Both the position numbers and the translations under genes were made by a program. Positions 18,376-26,172 of a DNA stretch of 64,000 nt are shown piece after piece. Where the stretch lies: contig CATLIX010000005.1 of NCBI GenBank assembly GCA_949959185.1, positions 33,814 through 97,813 of the forward strand. Reading direction: 5' to 3'. The DNA comes from an uncultured Eubacterium sp. (lineage in GTDB: Bacteria; Bacillota; Clostridia; Lachnospirales; Lachnospiraceae). Every line of letters starts with the position of its first letter. The stretch's first letter is position 1. A model generated the notes under the pieces. The model was not told the origin of the DNA. It saw nothing but the letters and a program-made list of their open reading frames with translations, and searched no databases.

Positions 18376-18680
18376 TCCCTGTGTAACAGGCAATTGTGAA
18401 ACAATAAAATCATCATAATTTCATGCACAATTCTTACAATTATCTTAAAAGATTTTCATCATACAAAAGCACGAAATGCGAAACGCGCTGAACATTCCAG
18501 CAAGCCTCTGACTACAAAATCCCCTGTCAGCAAAGGCTTCCAGCGTCTTTTGAGTCTTGCTTCCATAGCGCTAAAATGCATTCCTTTGCTTTTGATGAGG
18601 AAATCTTTCTTTTAAATTTTCTGAATTGTGTGTGAAATTCAGAAAATTCCTGAGTTTCGCAATTGCCTGTCCCTGTATAA
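18376..18680. mobile_element. MITE-like 283-bp near-palindrome with flanking 11-bp direct repeats
   Basis: The element spans 18387-18669. Its ends are CAGGCAATTGTGAAAC and, inverted, CAGGCAATTGCGAAAC (15 of 16 identical). Similarity between the two arms continues inward through most of the element and closes at an inner stem around 18507-18540 (AAGCCTCTGAC against GTCAGCAAAGGCTT), so the single strand could fold into one long hairpin. It is flanked by TCCCTGTGTAA (18376-18386) and TCCCTGTATAA (18670-18680), a direct repeat with one mismatch that looks like a target-site duplication. It holds no open frame. It lies 10 nt after the stop of the 1221-aa gene and ends just before the ribosome binding site of the LysM gene. 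Its transposase family is not recognisable. Confidence 0.8.
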
Positions 18681-18690
18681 AATCATTCCA

Positions 18691-21600
18691 TTAAACAAGT
18701 CCCCTGCGCAGTTTCTCCACATGAAGTTCTTCGTAAAGGCGCTTTTTCACCTGCTCTGCAAAAACATTCACATCCTCTTTTGCCTGAGCGGCGCTTTCCA
18801 CTTTCCTGAGTTCCGCTTCCACCTCTTCCAGCTTCTGCTCCAGCTGGGCCTGGGCTGATTTTAATTGTATGGTCTCCTGCTGCATATGCAGTTCTGCTCT
18901 GCTCTGTCCCTGGTCCGCTATCATATTTTTGTTTACAGAATATGTAAGTTCCGGCATGGGCTGACTGCCCGTCTTCCGGCCATAACCAGGAAAATTCCTG
19001 TTCTGCAGCACCGTTCCATGCTCCGGTACAGGCTCCGGAATCTGTCCCATTCTGACGTTCCTGCCGTATATGGCGGCAGAACTGCCATCCAAAAGCTGCT
19101 GCTCTTTTACAAACGGAAAGCTGCCTGTGCTTTCATCTGTAAACCGGACGGTATTTTCCCTTTCATCTGCATACCGGATTCCGCAGGCCTGTGCCAGCTT
19201 CCGGAGATACATCCCCATCCTCAGACGCCGCTGTCTTTCATATCCCTGAATATAAAAAACCAGGCCGGGATATGCAGCAGCCCCGGAAAGTTCTCCTGTA
19301 TTGGATTTTTCCAAATCCGGCAGGTTTTCTTCTATCAGAAGTCCTGTCTGCTTCCCTTTTGCAGAAAGGTGGCGGCCTTCCCTCTGTTCCTCATACACAG
19401 CCCACCGAAGTTCTGCAATCCGGGACAGCTCTCTTAACAGAATTCCATACTGTTTCTCATCCAGTGTCCGGATATGGCGGAGAAGACTCTGAATCGGCGC
19501 CATTGCAAGCTGGCTGTCTGCATACACCAGATGGAGCCTGTCTTCTGTCTGATGGTTCATCTGTACCAGCAGGCGCTGCAGGCTGTTCCGGTCTTTTGCA
19601 CCTTCTATCTGACGGCGTATGAGCTGAGTCTGCAAATCTTCCTGGCTCATATCCTGCGAAAGGAGATTCTCCGTCTGCCACTGCCCGGACAAAATATCTC
19701 CGTCTTCCCGTTCCTGCTCCTGTTCCGGATGAAACAGCAGAGATTCGCTCCATTCCCACATCTCCCGGTAAGCCACACCTGCCGCGCCGGTTTCTTCTGA
19801 CTGCAGAAGCTGTAATTCGGCAGACGGAAAAGCGGACGTTTCTGCCTGAACTGTTTCCCGATTCTGTTCCTGCATAACAGAGAACTTTTCTGAAAACTCT
19901 GTCTTCTGTTTTTCTGAAAGCTCTGTCTTCTGTTCTTCTGAAAGTTCTGTCTTCTGTTTCGTAAGAACCTTCTGCAGAACATCTGTCTGATGCCGGAGCA
20001 ATACCGCATCTGCCAGTCTTCGTACAAATCCTTCCCGCTGTTCTTCGTTCAGATTACGAACATAGGTCAGCATCCGTCGGGTTTCTTCTTTGTCCGGTTC
20101 TTTTATCTGACTTTCCTTCCGGAGCAAAATATGATTCTCTCCGTATATCGCCCTGTTTTCCATATACTGATTAATCTGTTTTATGATTGAAACCAGTTCC
20201 TGATAAGGCTCCTCCTGTGCCGGCCGCTGTTCTTCCTGTGCCGCCCGGTACTCCTCCTGTGCTGGCCGATACTCCAGGCTTACAGAATCCAGAATTATTT
20301 TTCCATAAGTACAGATTCGATGGATTTCTTCCTCTGTCTGACTGTCTGAATCCGGATATTCTTTCTGTTGTTTTATGAAATTTTCCTCTACAAAACGGAA
20401 CATTGCTTCCTGCTCTGCCGATGCGGGAACTGTTTCCTGTCTCCAATCGGAAATACTGTCACCGGAAGCTGTTCCGGAAGACTGCTCCATACCGGCCGCC
20501 TGCTGCCAGAGCAGCACCGCTTCCACCAGTCGGCTGACAAATTCCCCTTTCTGTTCTTCTTCCATTCCGTGGAGATGAAGCAGCAGCTTTTCCAGACCTT
20601 CTCTCTGTTCTTCTGTCTGATTTACCTGATAAGAACTCCTGCGCTGAACCGGAACAGGTTCCTTCTCATATACATTCCAACCTTCTATTCTGCGGCTTAC
20701 CTGTTCCATAAGGTATACCAGTTCCTTCTCATATTCCCCTTCTTTGGCCGGAATTATCGGAGCGGGTTCCCTTTCTTCGGAAGATTCCATCTTTTCTTCC
20801 GGTATCCCGTAAACAGATGTCTCCAGCAGCAGTCTGCTCCATGTACATATATTCTGAATTTCTTCTTCCGTCAGCCCTTCCTGTCCGGCTTTTTCCTGAT
20901 ACCGGATTCGGAATGTTTCTTCCTGCAGTACTCCCTGATACTGTTCCCGGTATTTTTCAAACATCCGTTCTTCCCGCTGTCTGAGCTGTTCCTTCCACCG
21001 TTCTCCGGTGTCCTCCAGCTTCTGAACAAGCTGAGACGGTTCCTCCCAGTCTTTTGTTACATCCGCGAGAACGGTAAAGGGTTCTTCCTCCACCATGGAA
21101 GAAATCTGTTCCCGGAAATTCCTGTTCCATTCCCGTACCTGTTCTTCCTCCAAATGCCGCATCTGTTCCGGAAAAAGCATGTCTGCCTGCTCCCGCACCT
21201 GCTGCAGAACCTTCGCCTCCGGTATGTCAGACATTGCAGCTTCTGTTCTTTTATGTTCCAGCCGAAGGGCTACTCTGTCCAGATAAGAAATCATTTCCTC
21301 ACGGCTTTTCTTCCAGACTGTCAGCGGACTGTCTTCCTGCTCCGGCTCCTGTTCCGGCTCCACCACCTGCCGGTAAAACAGCAGAAATTCCTTCTGCTCA
21401 AACAGCTTCGCCAGGTCAGACAGCCTGTCGCCCTCTGTCTGTCCCGCCGCAGGCTTCAGAACCTTCCGGAACGCCGCTTCATCCCGTTCCGGTTTTTCTG
21501 ATTTCTCCGGCGTTTCCGGGTTTCCTGTTTTCAGTCTGGCATATTTTTTTCCTGCAAATTTCAGTTTTGCGAATCTGTCCCTGGCAGTTCTTTCCCGCAA

Positions 21601-22356
21601 TTCCCTTTCTTCCGTCAGGGCTCTTTCTTTTCGGTCCGTCTCCGCCAGTCCTGTCTTCCGGATAAGGCTCCTGCAAAGAGCGGTCTCTTCTTTCAGGCGC
21701 TCTGTCATCCGCCCGGCCTGTACCCCGCCGCAGGTTTTCAGATAAGCAATTACTGCTTCCCTCCTCTGCCAGATGGAAGTCTCTGCCAGTCTGCGGTATT
21801 CCGTCTCAGACAGAGAAGCAAGGAGTTCCCGCTCCGGCGCCCCGGTCATCTGCTTCGAATGCTCCTCCAGAAATTCTCTGACCTGCCGGGAAAAAATGGA
21901 AAGCAACCGGTATTCTTCCAGTTTCTGTTCTGTTTCCTGATGTTCCCTCTGCCAGCCTTCATAACGTCTGCTCTCCGTCTGTTCCTGCTCCAGCAGCGTC
22001 ATATACTGCTCCACACTTCGGAACATGGTAAAATCCCTGCCCTTTAACTGGGTAAGACAATACTTCTCCACCCGCTTAAGGCTGGTCTCCATCCTCCGAA
22101 TACCAAAAGCCAGAGAAGACGGATATTTTTCCTCTCCCATCTGCAGCATTCTGTTTTTCAGCAAAAGGCTGATTAAGAGCTGTATCTGCCTGGGCTGCCC
22201 CTCTTCCTGTCCGGTTTCCCCGCTCAGATAGACGAGCTGAATCTGTTCATACTCCGGGGAAGATGCAGGAACATATTTGTCCCACAGGCTCTGCAGCAAA
22301 TCCTGTCTGATATGAAGCTGTATGTTCTGTAAAAAAGGCTTTCGTAACTTCAGCAT
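18691..22356 (-). CDS. Large Glu/Gln-rich helical protein, possible tape measure
   Basis: 1221 aa from ATG 22356, 7 nt after AAGGA. I recognise no conserved domain. Composition is strongly helical, rich in Glu, Gln, Arg and Leu, with coiled-coil-like stretches including the C-terminal 60 residues (QAQLEQKLEEVEAELRKVE). Two tandem repeats are visible: an 8-residue unit KQKTELSE repeated three times (24-bp DNA unit, about 19895-19965) and a 7-residue unit RPAQEEY repeated three times (about 20205-20275). No membrane segment stands out. The operon has no other candidate for the tail length ruler, so I infer a tape-measure role; the location between second tube and LysM protein differs from afp14. 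Alternatives are a scaffold or a cargo protein. Confidence 0.7.
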   Translation of the reverse strand: MLKLRKPFLQNIQLHIRQDLLQSLWDKYVPASSPEYEQIQLVYLSGETGQEEGQPRQIQLLISLLLKNRMLQMGEEKYPSSLAFGIRRMETSLKRVEKYCLTQLKGRDFTMFRSVEQYMTLLEQEQTESRRYEGWQREHQETEQKLEEYRLLSIFSRQVREFLEEHSKQMTGAPERELLASLSETEYRRLAETSIWQRREAVIAYLKTCGGVQAGRMTERLKEETALCRSLIRKTGLAETDRKERALTEERELRERTARDRFAKLKFAGKKYARLKTGNPETPEKSEKPERDEAAFRKVLKPAAGQTEGDRLSDLAKLFEQKEFLLFYRQVVEPEQEPEQEDSPLTVWKKSREEMISYLDRVALRLEHKRTEAAMSDIPEAKVLQQVREQADMLFPEQMRHLEEEQVREWNRNFREQISSMVEEEPFTVLADVTKDWEEPSQLVQKLEDTGERWKEQLRQREERMFEKYREQYQGVLQEETFRIRYQEKAGQEGLTEEEIQNICTWSRLLLETSVYGIPEEKMESSEEREPAPIIPAKEGEYEKELVYLMEQVSRRIEGWNVYEKEPVPVQRRSSYQVNQTEEQREGLEKLLLHLHGMEEEQKGEFVSRLVEAVLLWQQAAGMEQSSGTASGDSISDWRQETVPASAEQEAMFRFVEENFIKQQKEYPDSDSQTEEEIHRICTYGKIILDSVSLEYRPAQEEYRAAQEEQRPAQEEPYQELVSIIKQINQYMENRAIYGENHILLRKESQIKEPDKEETRRMLTYVRNLNEEQREGFVRRLADAVLLRHQTDVLQKVLTKQKTELSEEQKTELSEKQKTEFSEKFSVMQEQNRETVQAETSAFPSAELQLLQSEETGAAGVAYREMWEWSESLLFHPEQEQEREDGDILSGQWQTENLLSQDMSQEDLQTQLIRRQIEGAKDRNSLQRLLVQMNHQTEDRLHLVYADSQLAMAPIQSLLRHIRTLDEKQYGILLRELSRIAELRWAVYEEQREGRHLSAKGKQTGLLIEENLPDLEKSNTGELSGAAAYPGLVFYIQGYERQRRLRMGMYLRKLAQACGIRYADERENTVRFTDESTGSFPFVKEQQLLDGSSAAIYGRNVRMGQIPEPVPEHGTVLQNRNFPGYGRKTGSQPMPELTYSVNKNMIADQGQSRAELHMQQETIQLKSAQAQLEQKLEEVEAELRKVESAAQAKEDVNVFAEQVKKRLYEELHVEKLRRGLV

Positions 22357-22364
22357 AGGTTTCC

Positions 22365-22805
22365 TTAAAATCCAATCTTATTGATGGTTTCCGATAATCC
22401 GTTATGTGAAATTTCCACTTTTTTAATCAGCAGGCCGCTGCTGGTAGCGTCCAGCGTGTCAATTTCCCATTTGGTAACAATACCCCACTTTGCCTCGTAA
22501 GTGGCTGTGGGAATCATGCCTGACTCCGGCATAACCATAATGACAATTCCCTTTTTCAGTTCATACCCGGCTGTCAGGGTGGTACGGGTCAGTTCCCCGC
22601 TGGCAATGCCGTATTCCAGAACCAGTTTATCCATGGACTGACGCGGCTTCGGCAGGTAATGCACCCGGTCATTTACCCCGCCCTCTGTCACCGTTTCAAA
22701 TTCCATGGTGGCAGATATATTGGATACTTTGGAAAATCCCAGAGGCATTCCATTCAATATCACTTTAAATTTAGTACGTTTTGCAAGATTGTCCTGCGCT
22801 GCCAT
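22365..22805 (-). CDS. Inner tube protein 2 (Afp5/gp19-like)
   Basis: 146 aa. It belongs to the T4 gp19-like/Afp tube family: RTKFKVILNGMPLGFSKVSNISATMEFET at the N-terminus, then a long beta hairpin with YLPKPRQSMDKLVLEYG and a C-terminal EISHNGLSETINKI. Tube proteins assemble in hexameric rings inside the sheath. eCIS loci carry two or three paralogues, one making most of the tube and the others adapting it to the baseplate. This copy is nearer the LysM and hub genes, so it is probably the adaptor ring. The gene is 8 nt upstream of the 1221-aa gene. Confidence 0.9.
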   Translation of the reverse strand: MAAQDNLAKRTKFKVILNGMPLGFSKVSNISATMEFETVTEGGVNDRVHYLPKPRQSMDKLVLEYGIASGELTRTTLTAGYELKKGIVIMVMPESGMIPTATYEAKWGIVTKWEIDTLDATSSGLLIKKVEISHNGLSETINKIGF

Positions 22806-22890
22806 CTCTTTTCACCTCTGTACCCGTTTTACGTTTTCTTACGGTCAGCGCAGTAAAGGCGCAGACCTGTCTGAACTGTTGCAGATTCGC

Positions 22891-23070
22891 CTATATCCGG
22901 AAAATATCATCTTCCGGCTGTTCATGGCTGACTTTTCTGTTAATCTCCGATATCTCCCGGCACCAGCGGAGCCTTTCCCGGTGGGTAAGGCCCAGAACAT
23001 CCTCCCGGCTCCAGTGCACATAATAGGCGATAAAGGCCGCCTCCTCATAAATTCGGTCCGCCGGATACAC
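22891..23070 (-). CDS. Small Afp6-like protein, DUF6760 family
   Basis: 59 aa from GTG 23070, two bases after the stop of the upstream gene; the longer frame from ATG 23124 would overlap that gene by 52 nt and adds residues absent in the family. The sequence YPADRIYEEAAFIAYYVHWSREDVLGLTHRERLRWCREI (residues 2-40) matches the short Afp6/Pvc6-type proteins I know, which have YEExAFIAYxxHW and HRERxRW as hallmarks. Their role is unclear; they are always found between tube genes in eCIS. It is followed by an 85-nt gap before the second tube gene. Confidence 0.8.
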   Translation of the reverse strand: MYPADRIYEEAAFIAYYVHWSREDVLGLTHRERLRWCREISEINRKVSHEQPEDDIFRI

Positions 23071-23072
23071 AT

Positions 23073-23441
23073 TTACAGCCCGGCTTCCATAAAATTTACA
23101 GGTACGGTAATTTCCTCCCCGCAATGGGGGCAGACGGTACGGTATACAGGCACTTCCGCCTGATTTACCCTTTCATACAAATCCTGCAGATACGCCAGAT
23201 CCGGCGTATACAGCCCCTCGATTACTTTCGTGTCCACTGCAGGCATGGTTCCCAGGCTGGTAATTACGCGGGAAAGCAGAATAATTACCAGATACCCCGG
23301 ATTCTGCTGTACTCTTGGATCCCGCAGGGGTATGATTTCATCTGCCGCCGTAGCCAGCCGCATCCGCCCTTCCCGATGGAGATTTCCATCCCTGTCCACA
23401 TAACCTTTGGGCAGGACAAAAGAAAATTCTGTCTCAAACAT
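23073..23441 (-). CDS. eCIS tail assembly protein with C-terminal CxxC motif
   Basis: 122 aa from ATG 23441, preceded by AAAGG; an ATG 42 nt upstream is less likely because the conserved part starts at MFETEFSFVLPKGYVDRDGN. The sequence closely follows the tail assembly proteins found beside tube genes in eCIS loci: HREGRMRLATAADEI, LRDPRVQQNPGYL, LLSRVITSLG, then LYTPDLAYLQDLYERVN. The end carries CPHCGEEITV, a possible zinc knuckle. In phages, proteins at this position are tail assembly chaperones that work with the tape measure. The gene is followed at two bases by the Afp6-like gene. Confidence 0.85.
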   Translation of the reverse strand: MFETEFSFVLPKGYVDRDGNLHREGRMRLATAADEIIPLRDPRVQQNPGYLVIILLSRVITSLGTMPAVDTKVIEGLYTPDLAYLQDLYERVNQAEVPVYRTVCPHCGEEITVPVNFMEAGL

Positions 23442-23536
23442 GTTTTTACCTTTGCTTTCCTGTCTGCTCCGGACAGTTTCCATGCCCGGAGCACGTATTT
23501 ATGTAACCTGTCAGTCATAACACCGTATCATAATTT

Positions 23537-23962
23537 TTACGAAACTCTGGTCATTCCCTCATGGGCAATTTCAAGGGACTCAATGGCAACATCAGAAGTT
23601 GTCGCACTGAAATCCGGTGCTGTGTATTTTGCAGGCCATGCGTTGATTACCTGCCAGGAAGCGGTAGCTGTTTCCGTTTCATCCAGAATCGTAATGGTAA
23701 TCGTCTTGCGCTCCACTTCGCCTTCCACACCTGCAATCATCCACTCATACATTACCATGGAATCCGCAACGCCCTTTTTCAGGGTAATATTCCCGTATTT
23801 TTTCAGTCCGGGAAGTTTCATGGGCGTCTGCACCATATCGCCCTCGCGATACTCAATGACGTCAATTGACGCGTCGAACCCGGATGCCTCGGAAAAACCG
23901 CCGGCCTCCAAGCCGTCTATTTCCACCTTATATCTAAACTTTCCATATGGAGTACTTGCCAT
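23537..23962 (-). CDS. Inner tube protein 1 (Afp1/gp19-like)
   Basis: 141 aa. N-terminal PYGKFRYKVEIDGLEAGGFSEASGFDASIDVIEYREGD (about residues 5-42) and the C-terminal SLEIAHEGMTRV are typical of the phage tail tube/Afp1 family. The KYGNITLKKGVADSMVMYEW segment is the strongly conserved central hairpin. This copy directly follows the sheath gene, the usual place of the main tube protein. It should polymerise as stacked hexamers within the sheath and carry cargo in its lumen. The start ATG 23962 is preceded by AAGGAGCG about 9 nt upstream. Confidence 0.92.
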   Translation of the reverse strand: MASTPYGKFRYKVEIDGLEAGGFSEASGFDASIDVIEYREGDMVQTPMKLPGLKKYGNITLKKGVADSMVMYEWMIAGVEGEVERKTITITILDETETATASWQVINAWPAKYTAPDFSATTSDVAIESLEIAHEGMTRVS

Positions 23963-24016
23963 CTCCTCACAACGCTCCTTTCCAAATTCATTTCATTTCA
24001 GAGAAATGTTTTATCC

Positions 24017-25753
24017 TTATACGGAATCACCTGTTTTCTGTGAAATCCGGAAGATTACAAATTCCGCAGGTTTTACCGGTGCAATGCCGATGACGCATAC
24101 CAGCCTTCCGTTGTCAATATCATCCTGGCTCATGGTATTTCTGCCGCAGTTGACGAAAAATGCTTCCGAAGGCGCTGAGCCTGCAAGAGCGCCGCCTCTC
24201 CAGAGCCCTGTCAGGAACACATCAATGGTCCGTTTCACCCGTACCCACAATACCTCGTCGTTGGGCTCAAATACCGCCCAGTTGGTATTGGCCTTAATGC
24301 TTTCTTCAATAAAGATAAACAGCCGGCGCACGTTAATGTATTTCCAGCTTCCGTCGCTGCTGGCTGTACGCGCACCCCATACACGGATACCCTGTCCTGG
24401 GAAAGAACGAATCAGGTTGACCCCTTTCGGATTCAGAATATCCTGCTCGCCCTTGTTAAACTGGCAGTCCAGTCCCACACATGCCCGTACCGTTTCATTG
24501 GCCGGAGCCTTATGTACGCCTCTGGTGTTGTCGCTGCGTGCATATATTCCGATAACGGAACCGGAGGGCGGAATTGCCATATTCTTCTTGTCCAGCGGGT
24601 CAAACACTTCCAGCCAGGGATGATACATGGCTGCATAATTGCTGTCCACAATTTCCCTGTGGGCAATGATATCATCCATTTTCTTTGCATTTCTGGGCAT
24701 ATCCAGTACCGCAAAACGGCTGGCAAGGTTCTCGCAGTGAGCCACCAGCATTAACTGTACGTTGGGGTCCACAACGCCGGGCACTGCCATAATGGACACA
24801 TTGTCATTATCCAGAAATGCCTGAATTCCGGTACGTTTTCCGGCGCCCTTGTCCACGCCGATAAAATCTGCGGCGCTGATATTGGATACGGAACCGTTGC
24901 TTCCGCCTTTCAGAGCAACCACGCAGAATGCCTTCTCCGGGTCCTCTCCGGCAATTTCGTCAAAAGGAGCCACCGCTTCGCTTTTGGCGCTTCCCACATA
25001 CTTTACTTCAATAAGGTCAGACTTTGCCGTCTTCTTCTCCACATAATTGGGAATAGACACATTGAAGGAGAGATTTTCATAGAATTCCACAATGTCGTCA
25101 TACTTCACTTCCAGATTGAATTCACAGGTGGAAATCACTTTGGACGGCAGCAAGTTCTTATCCACCACATCCTGTTCAAATTCCTTTTCAAATACGACAA
25201 TATTGTCCTGGCTCTTAACCACACGGTTGTACACCACATTGGTCATGTCTTTGTATACAACCACATCGCCCTCGTGGAAACCTGCGGAATTCTTTACCGA
25301 ATACTGTTTGCCGTCGGCAGTCTGAAGTTCCTCCAGAATCTGGGTCTTTGCCTTGCTTGCCGGAGTTACCACAATGCTCATGCTGTTTCCCCACAGTCCG
25401 GGATTCTTCGCACGTACCCGAAGTACCGTGTCCTGAGCCGGAACTCTGGCCTGTGCAGCCTTTGCGTCGCCGGGGGCCACGCGGGAAATATAACAGCGGG
25501 CACCTCCGTTTACAAAAAAGTGTTCCACTGCATAGGATAAAAACCGATATTCCCCAAACTCATTTTCAGAAAGATATCCGCCGAACTTCCTCTTAAAATC
25601 TGCAAAATTGGTAACAAGCTGAGGAACGCCTTCTGCCGGCCCTCTCTCCGCAAGGCCGATAAAGCCGGCTGTACTTGTACCAACGCCTTCCATTGGCTTT
25701 CCGCCTGAATCAAATTCCTCTACATATACGCCTGGTGATAAATATTCAGCCAT
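24017..25753 (-). CDS. Contractile sheath protein (Afp2-4-type)
   Basis: 578 aa. The N-terminus (EYLSPGVYVEEFDSG ... TSTAGFIGLAERGP) and C-terminus (LFIFIEESIKANTNWAVFEPND, then MSQDDIDNGRLVCVIGIAPVKPAEFVIFRI, residues about 540-570) are standard for phage tail sheath proteins. The middle carries the variable surface domain. Afp has three sheath genes; only one is seen here. It is the first gene of the minus-strand operon: a promoter-like TATAAT is at 25878-25883 and the ATG at 25753 has GGGAG 5 nt upstream. The sheath contracts and drives tube and spike into the target. Length is normal for a single-sheath eCIS. Confidence 0.95.
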   Translation of the reverse strand: MAEYLSPGVYVEEFDSGGKPMEGVGTSTAGFIGLAERGPAEGVPQLVTNFADFKRKFGGYLSENEFGEYRFLSYAVEHFFVNGGARCYISRVAPGDAKAAQARVPAQDTVLRVRAKNPGLWGNSMSIVVTPASKAKTQILEELQTADGKQYSVKNSAGFHEGDVVVYKDMTNVVYNRVVKSQDNIVVFEKEFEQDVVDKNLLPSKVISTCEFNLEVKYDDIVEFYENLSFNVSIPNYVEKKTAKSDLIEVKYVGSAKSEAVAPFDEIAGEDPEKAFCVVALKGGSNGSVSNISAADFIGVDKGAGKRTGIQAFLDNDNVSIMAVPGVVDPNVQLMLVAHCENLASRFAVLDMPRNAKKMDDIIAHREIVDSNYAAMYHPWLEVFDPLDKKNMAIPPSGSVIGIYARSDNTRGVHKAPANETVRACVGLDCQFNKGEQDILNPKGVNLIRSFPGQGIRVWGARTASSDGSWKYINVRRLFIFIEESIKANTNWAVFEPNDEVLWVRVKRTIDVFLTGLWRGGALAGSAPSEAFFVNCGRNTMSQDDIDNGRLVCVIGIAPVKPAEFVIFRISQKTGDSV

Positions 25754-25828
25754 AATCTCCCGACACCAGCAGCATTTACCGCTAATGCCGGCTACCTCCT
25801 TTCCTTGTAAAAACTCATCGTTCTGTAA

Positions 25829-25883
25829 CTTAACGTTAAGGCGGCAATGTATGCTCCCGCCACCTTAATCTTGTTTGATTATA
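25829..25883 (-). promoter_or_regulatory. Promoter and palindrome upstream of the sheath gene
   Basis: On the minus strand TATAAT (plus 25878-25883) gives a good -10; no convincing -35 lies at 17 nt, so an activator may be required. The leader of about 118 nt contains the perfect 12-bp palindrome CTTAACGTTAAG (25829-25840) and an overlapping inverted repeat, TTAAGGCGG (25836-25844) against CCG/CCTTAA (25857-25868). Either may bind a regulator, plausibly the divergently encoded BTAD protein. The whole 419-bp divergent region holds no gene that I can support. Confidence 0.5.
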
Positions 25884-26068
25884 AAACATGCCACTAAACA
25901 AAATTCTGAACAATTCGGGAAAATTTTTCTGACAGTTCCTTTTTTCATCGGAAACTACCCGTTGGGGCAGTTCCAAATTTCATCAAAAACAGATAAAATA
26001 AAAGTGGTATTTCCGGTCTGTTGCCGGGCATCCGCAAATCATACCGGAAAAAATGCAATGTATGAAAA

Positions 26069-26130
26069 ACGCCTGCAAAGTCTGTTTTATTTCCTGTATG
26101 ATATTCTGAAACAGGAAAATTTACAGGCGT
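26069..26130 (+). promoter_or_regulatory. Nested hairpin in the leader of the BTAD regulator gene
   Basis: A 7-bp outer stem (ACGCCTG 26069-26075 with CAGGCGT 26124-26130) encloses an 8-bp inner stem (TTTCCTGT 26090-26097 with ACAGGAAA 26111-26118). A run of five T follows 11 nt later. The hairpin ends about 40 nt before the regulator's ATG and could act as an attenuator. Upstream, TTCCGGT and ACCGGAA (about 26011-26048) form another inverted repeat. No clear sigma-70 promoter was identified between 25921 and 26060. Confidence 0.4.
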
Positions 26131-26172
26131 TCACAGCGCTTTTTATATTTGTATACAAAAGGATGCGGCAAA

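Noticed and set aside
20368..21501. Plus-strand open frame of 377 codons opposite the 1221-aa gene
   Set aside because: Phe/Leu/Pro-rich product mirrors the Glu/Gln-rich coding strand; no start site or family match.
23071..23124. Longer version of the Afp6-like gene starting at ATG 23124
   Set aside because: It would overlap the upstream gene by 52 nt and adds residues that do not belong to the conserved family core; GTG 23070 fits better.
25730..25775. Short leader peptide (ATG CTG CTG GTG ... TGA) overlapping the sheath start
   Set aside because: Nine codons only; AGGAGG is about 19 nt away, too far, and the frame has no distinguishing feature.
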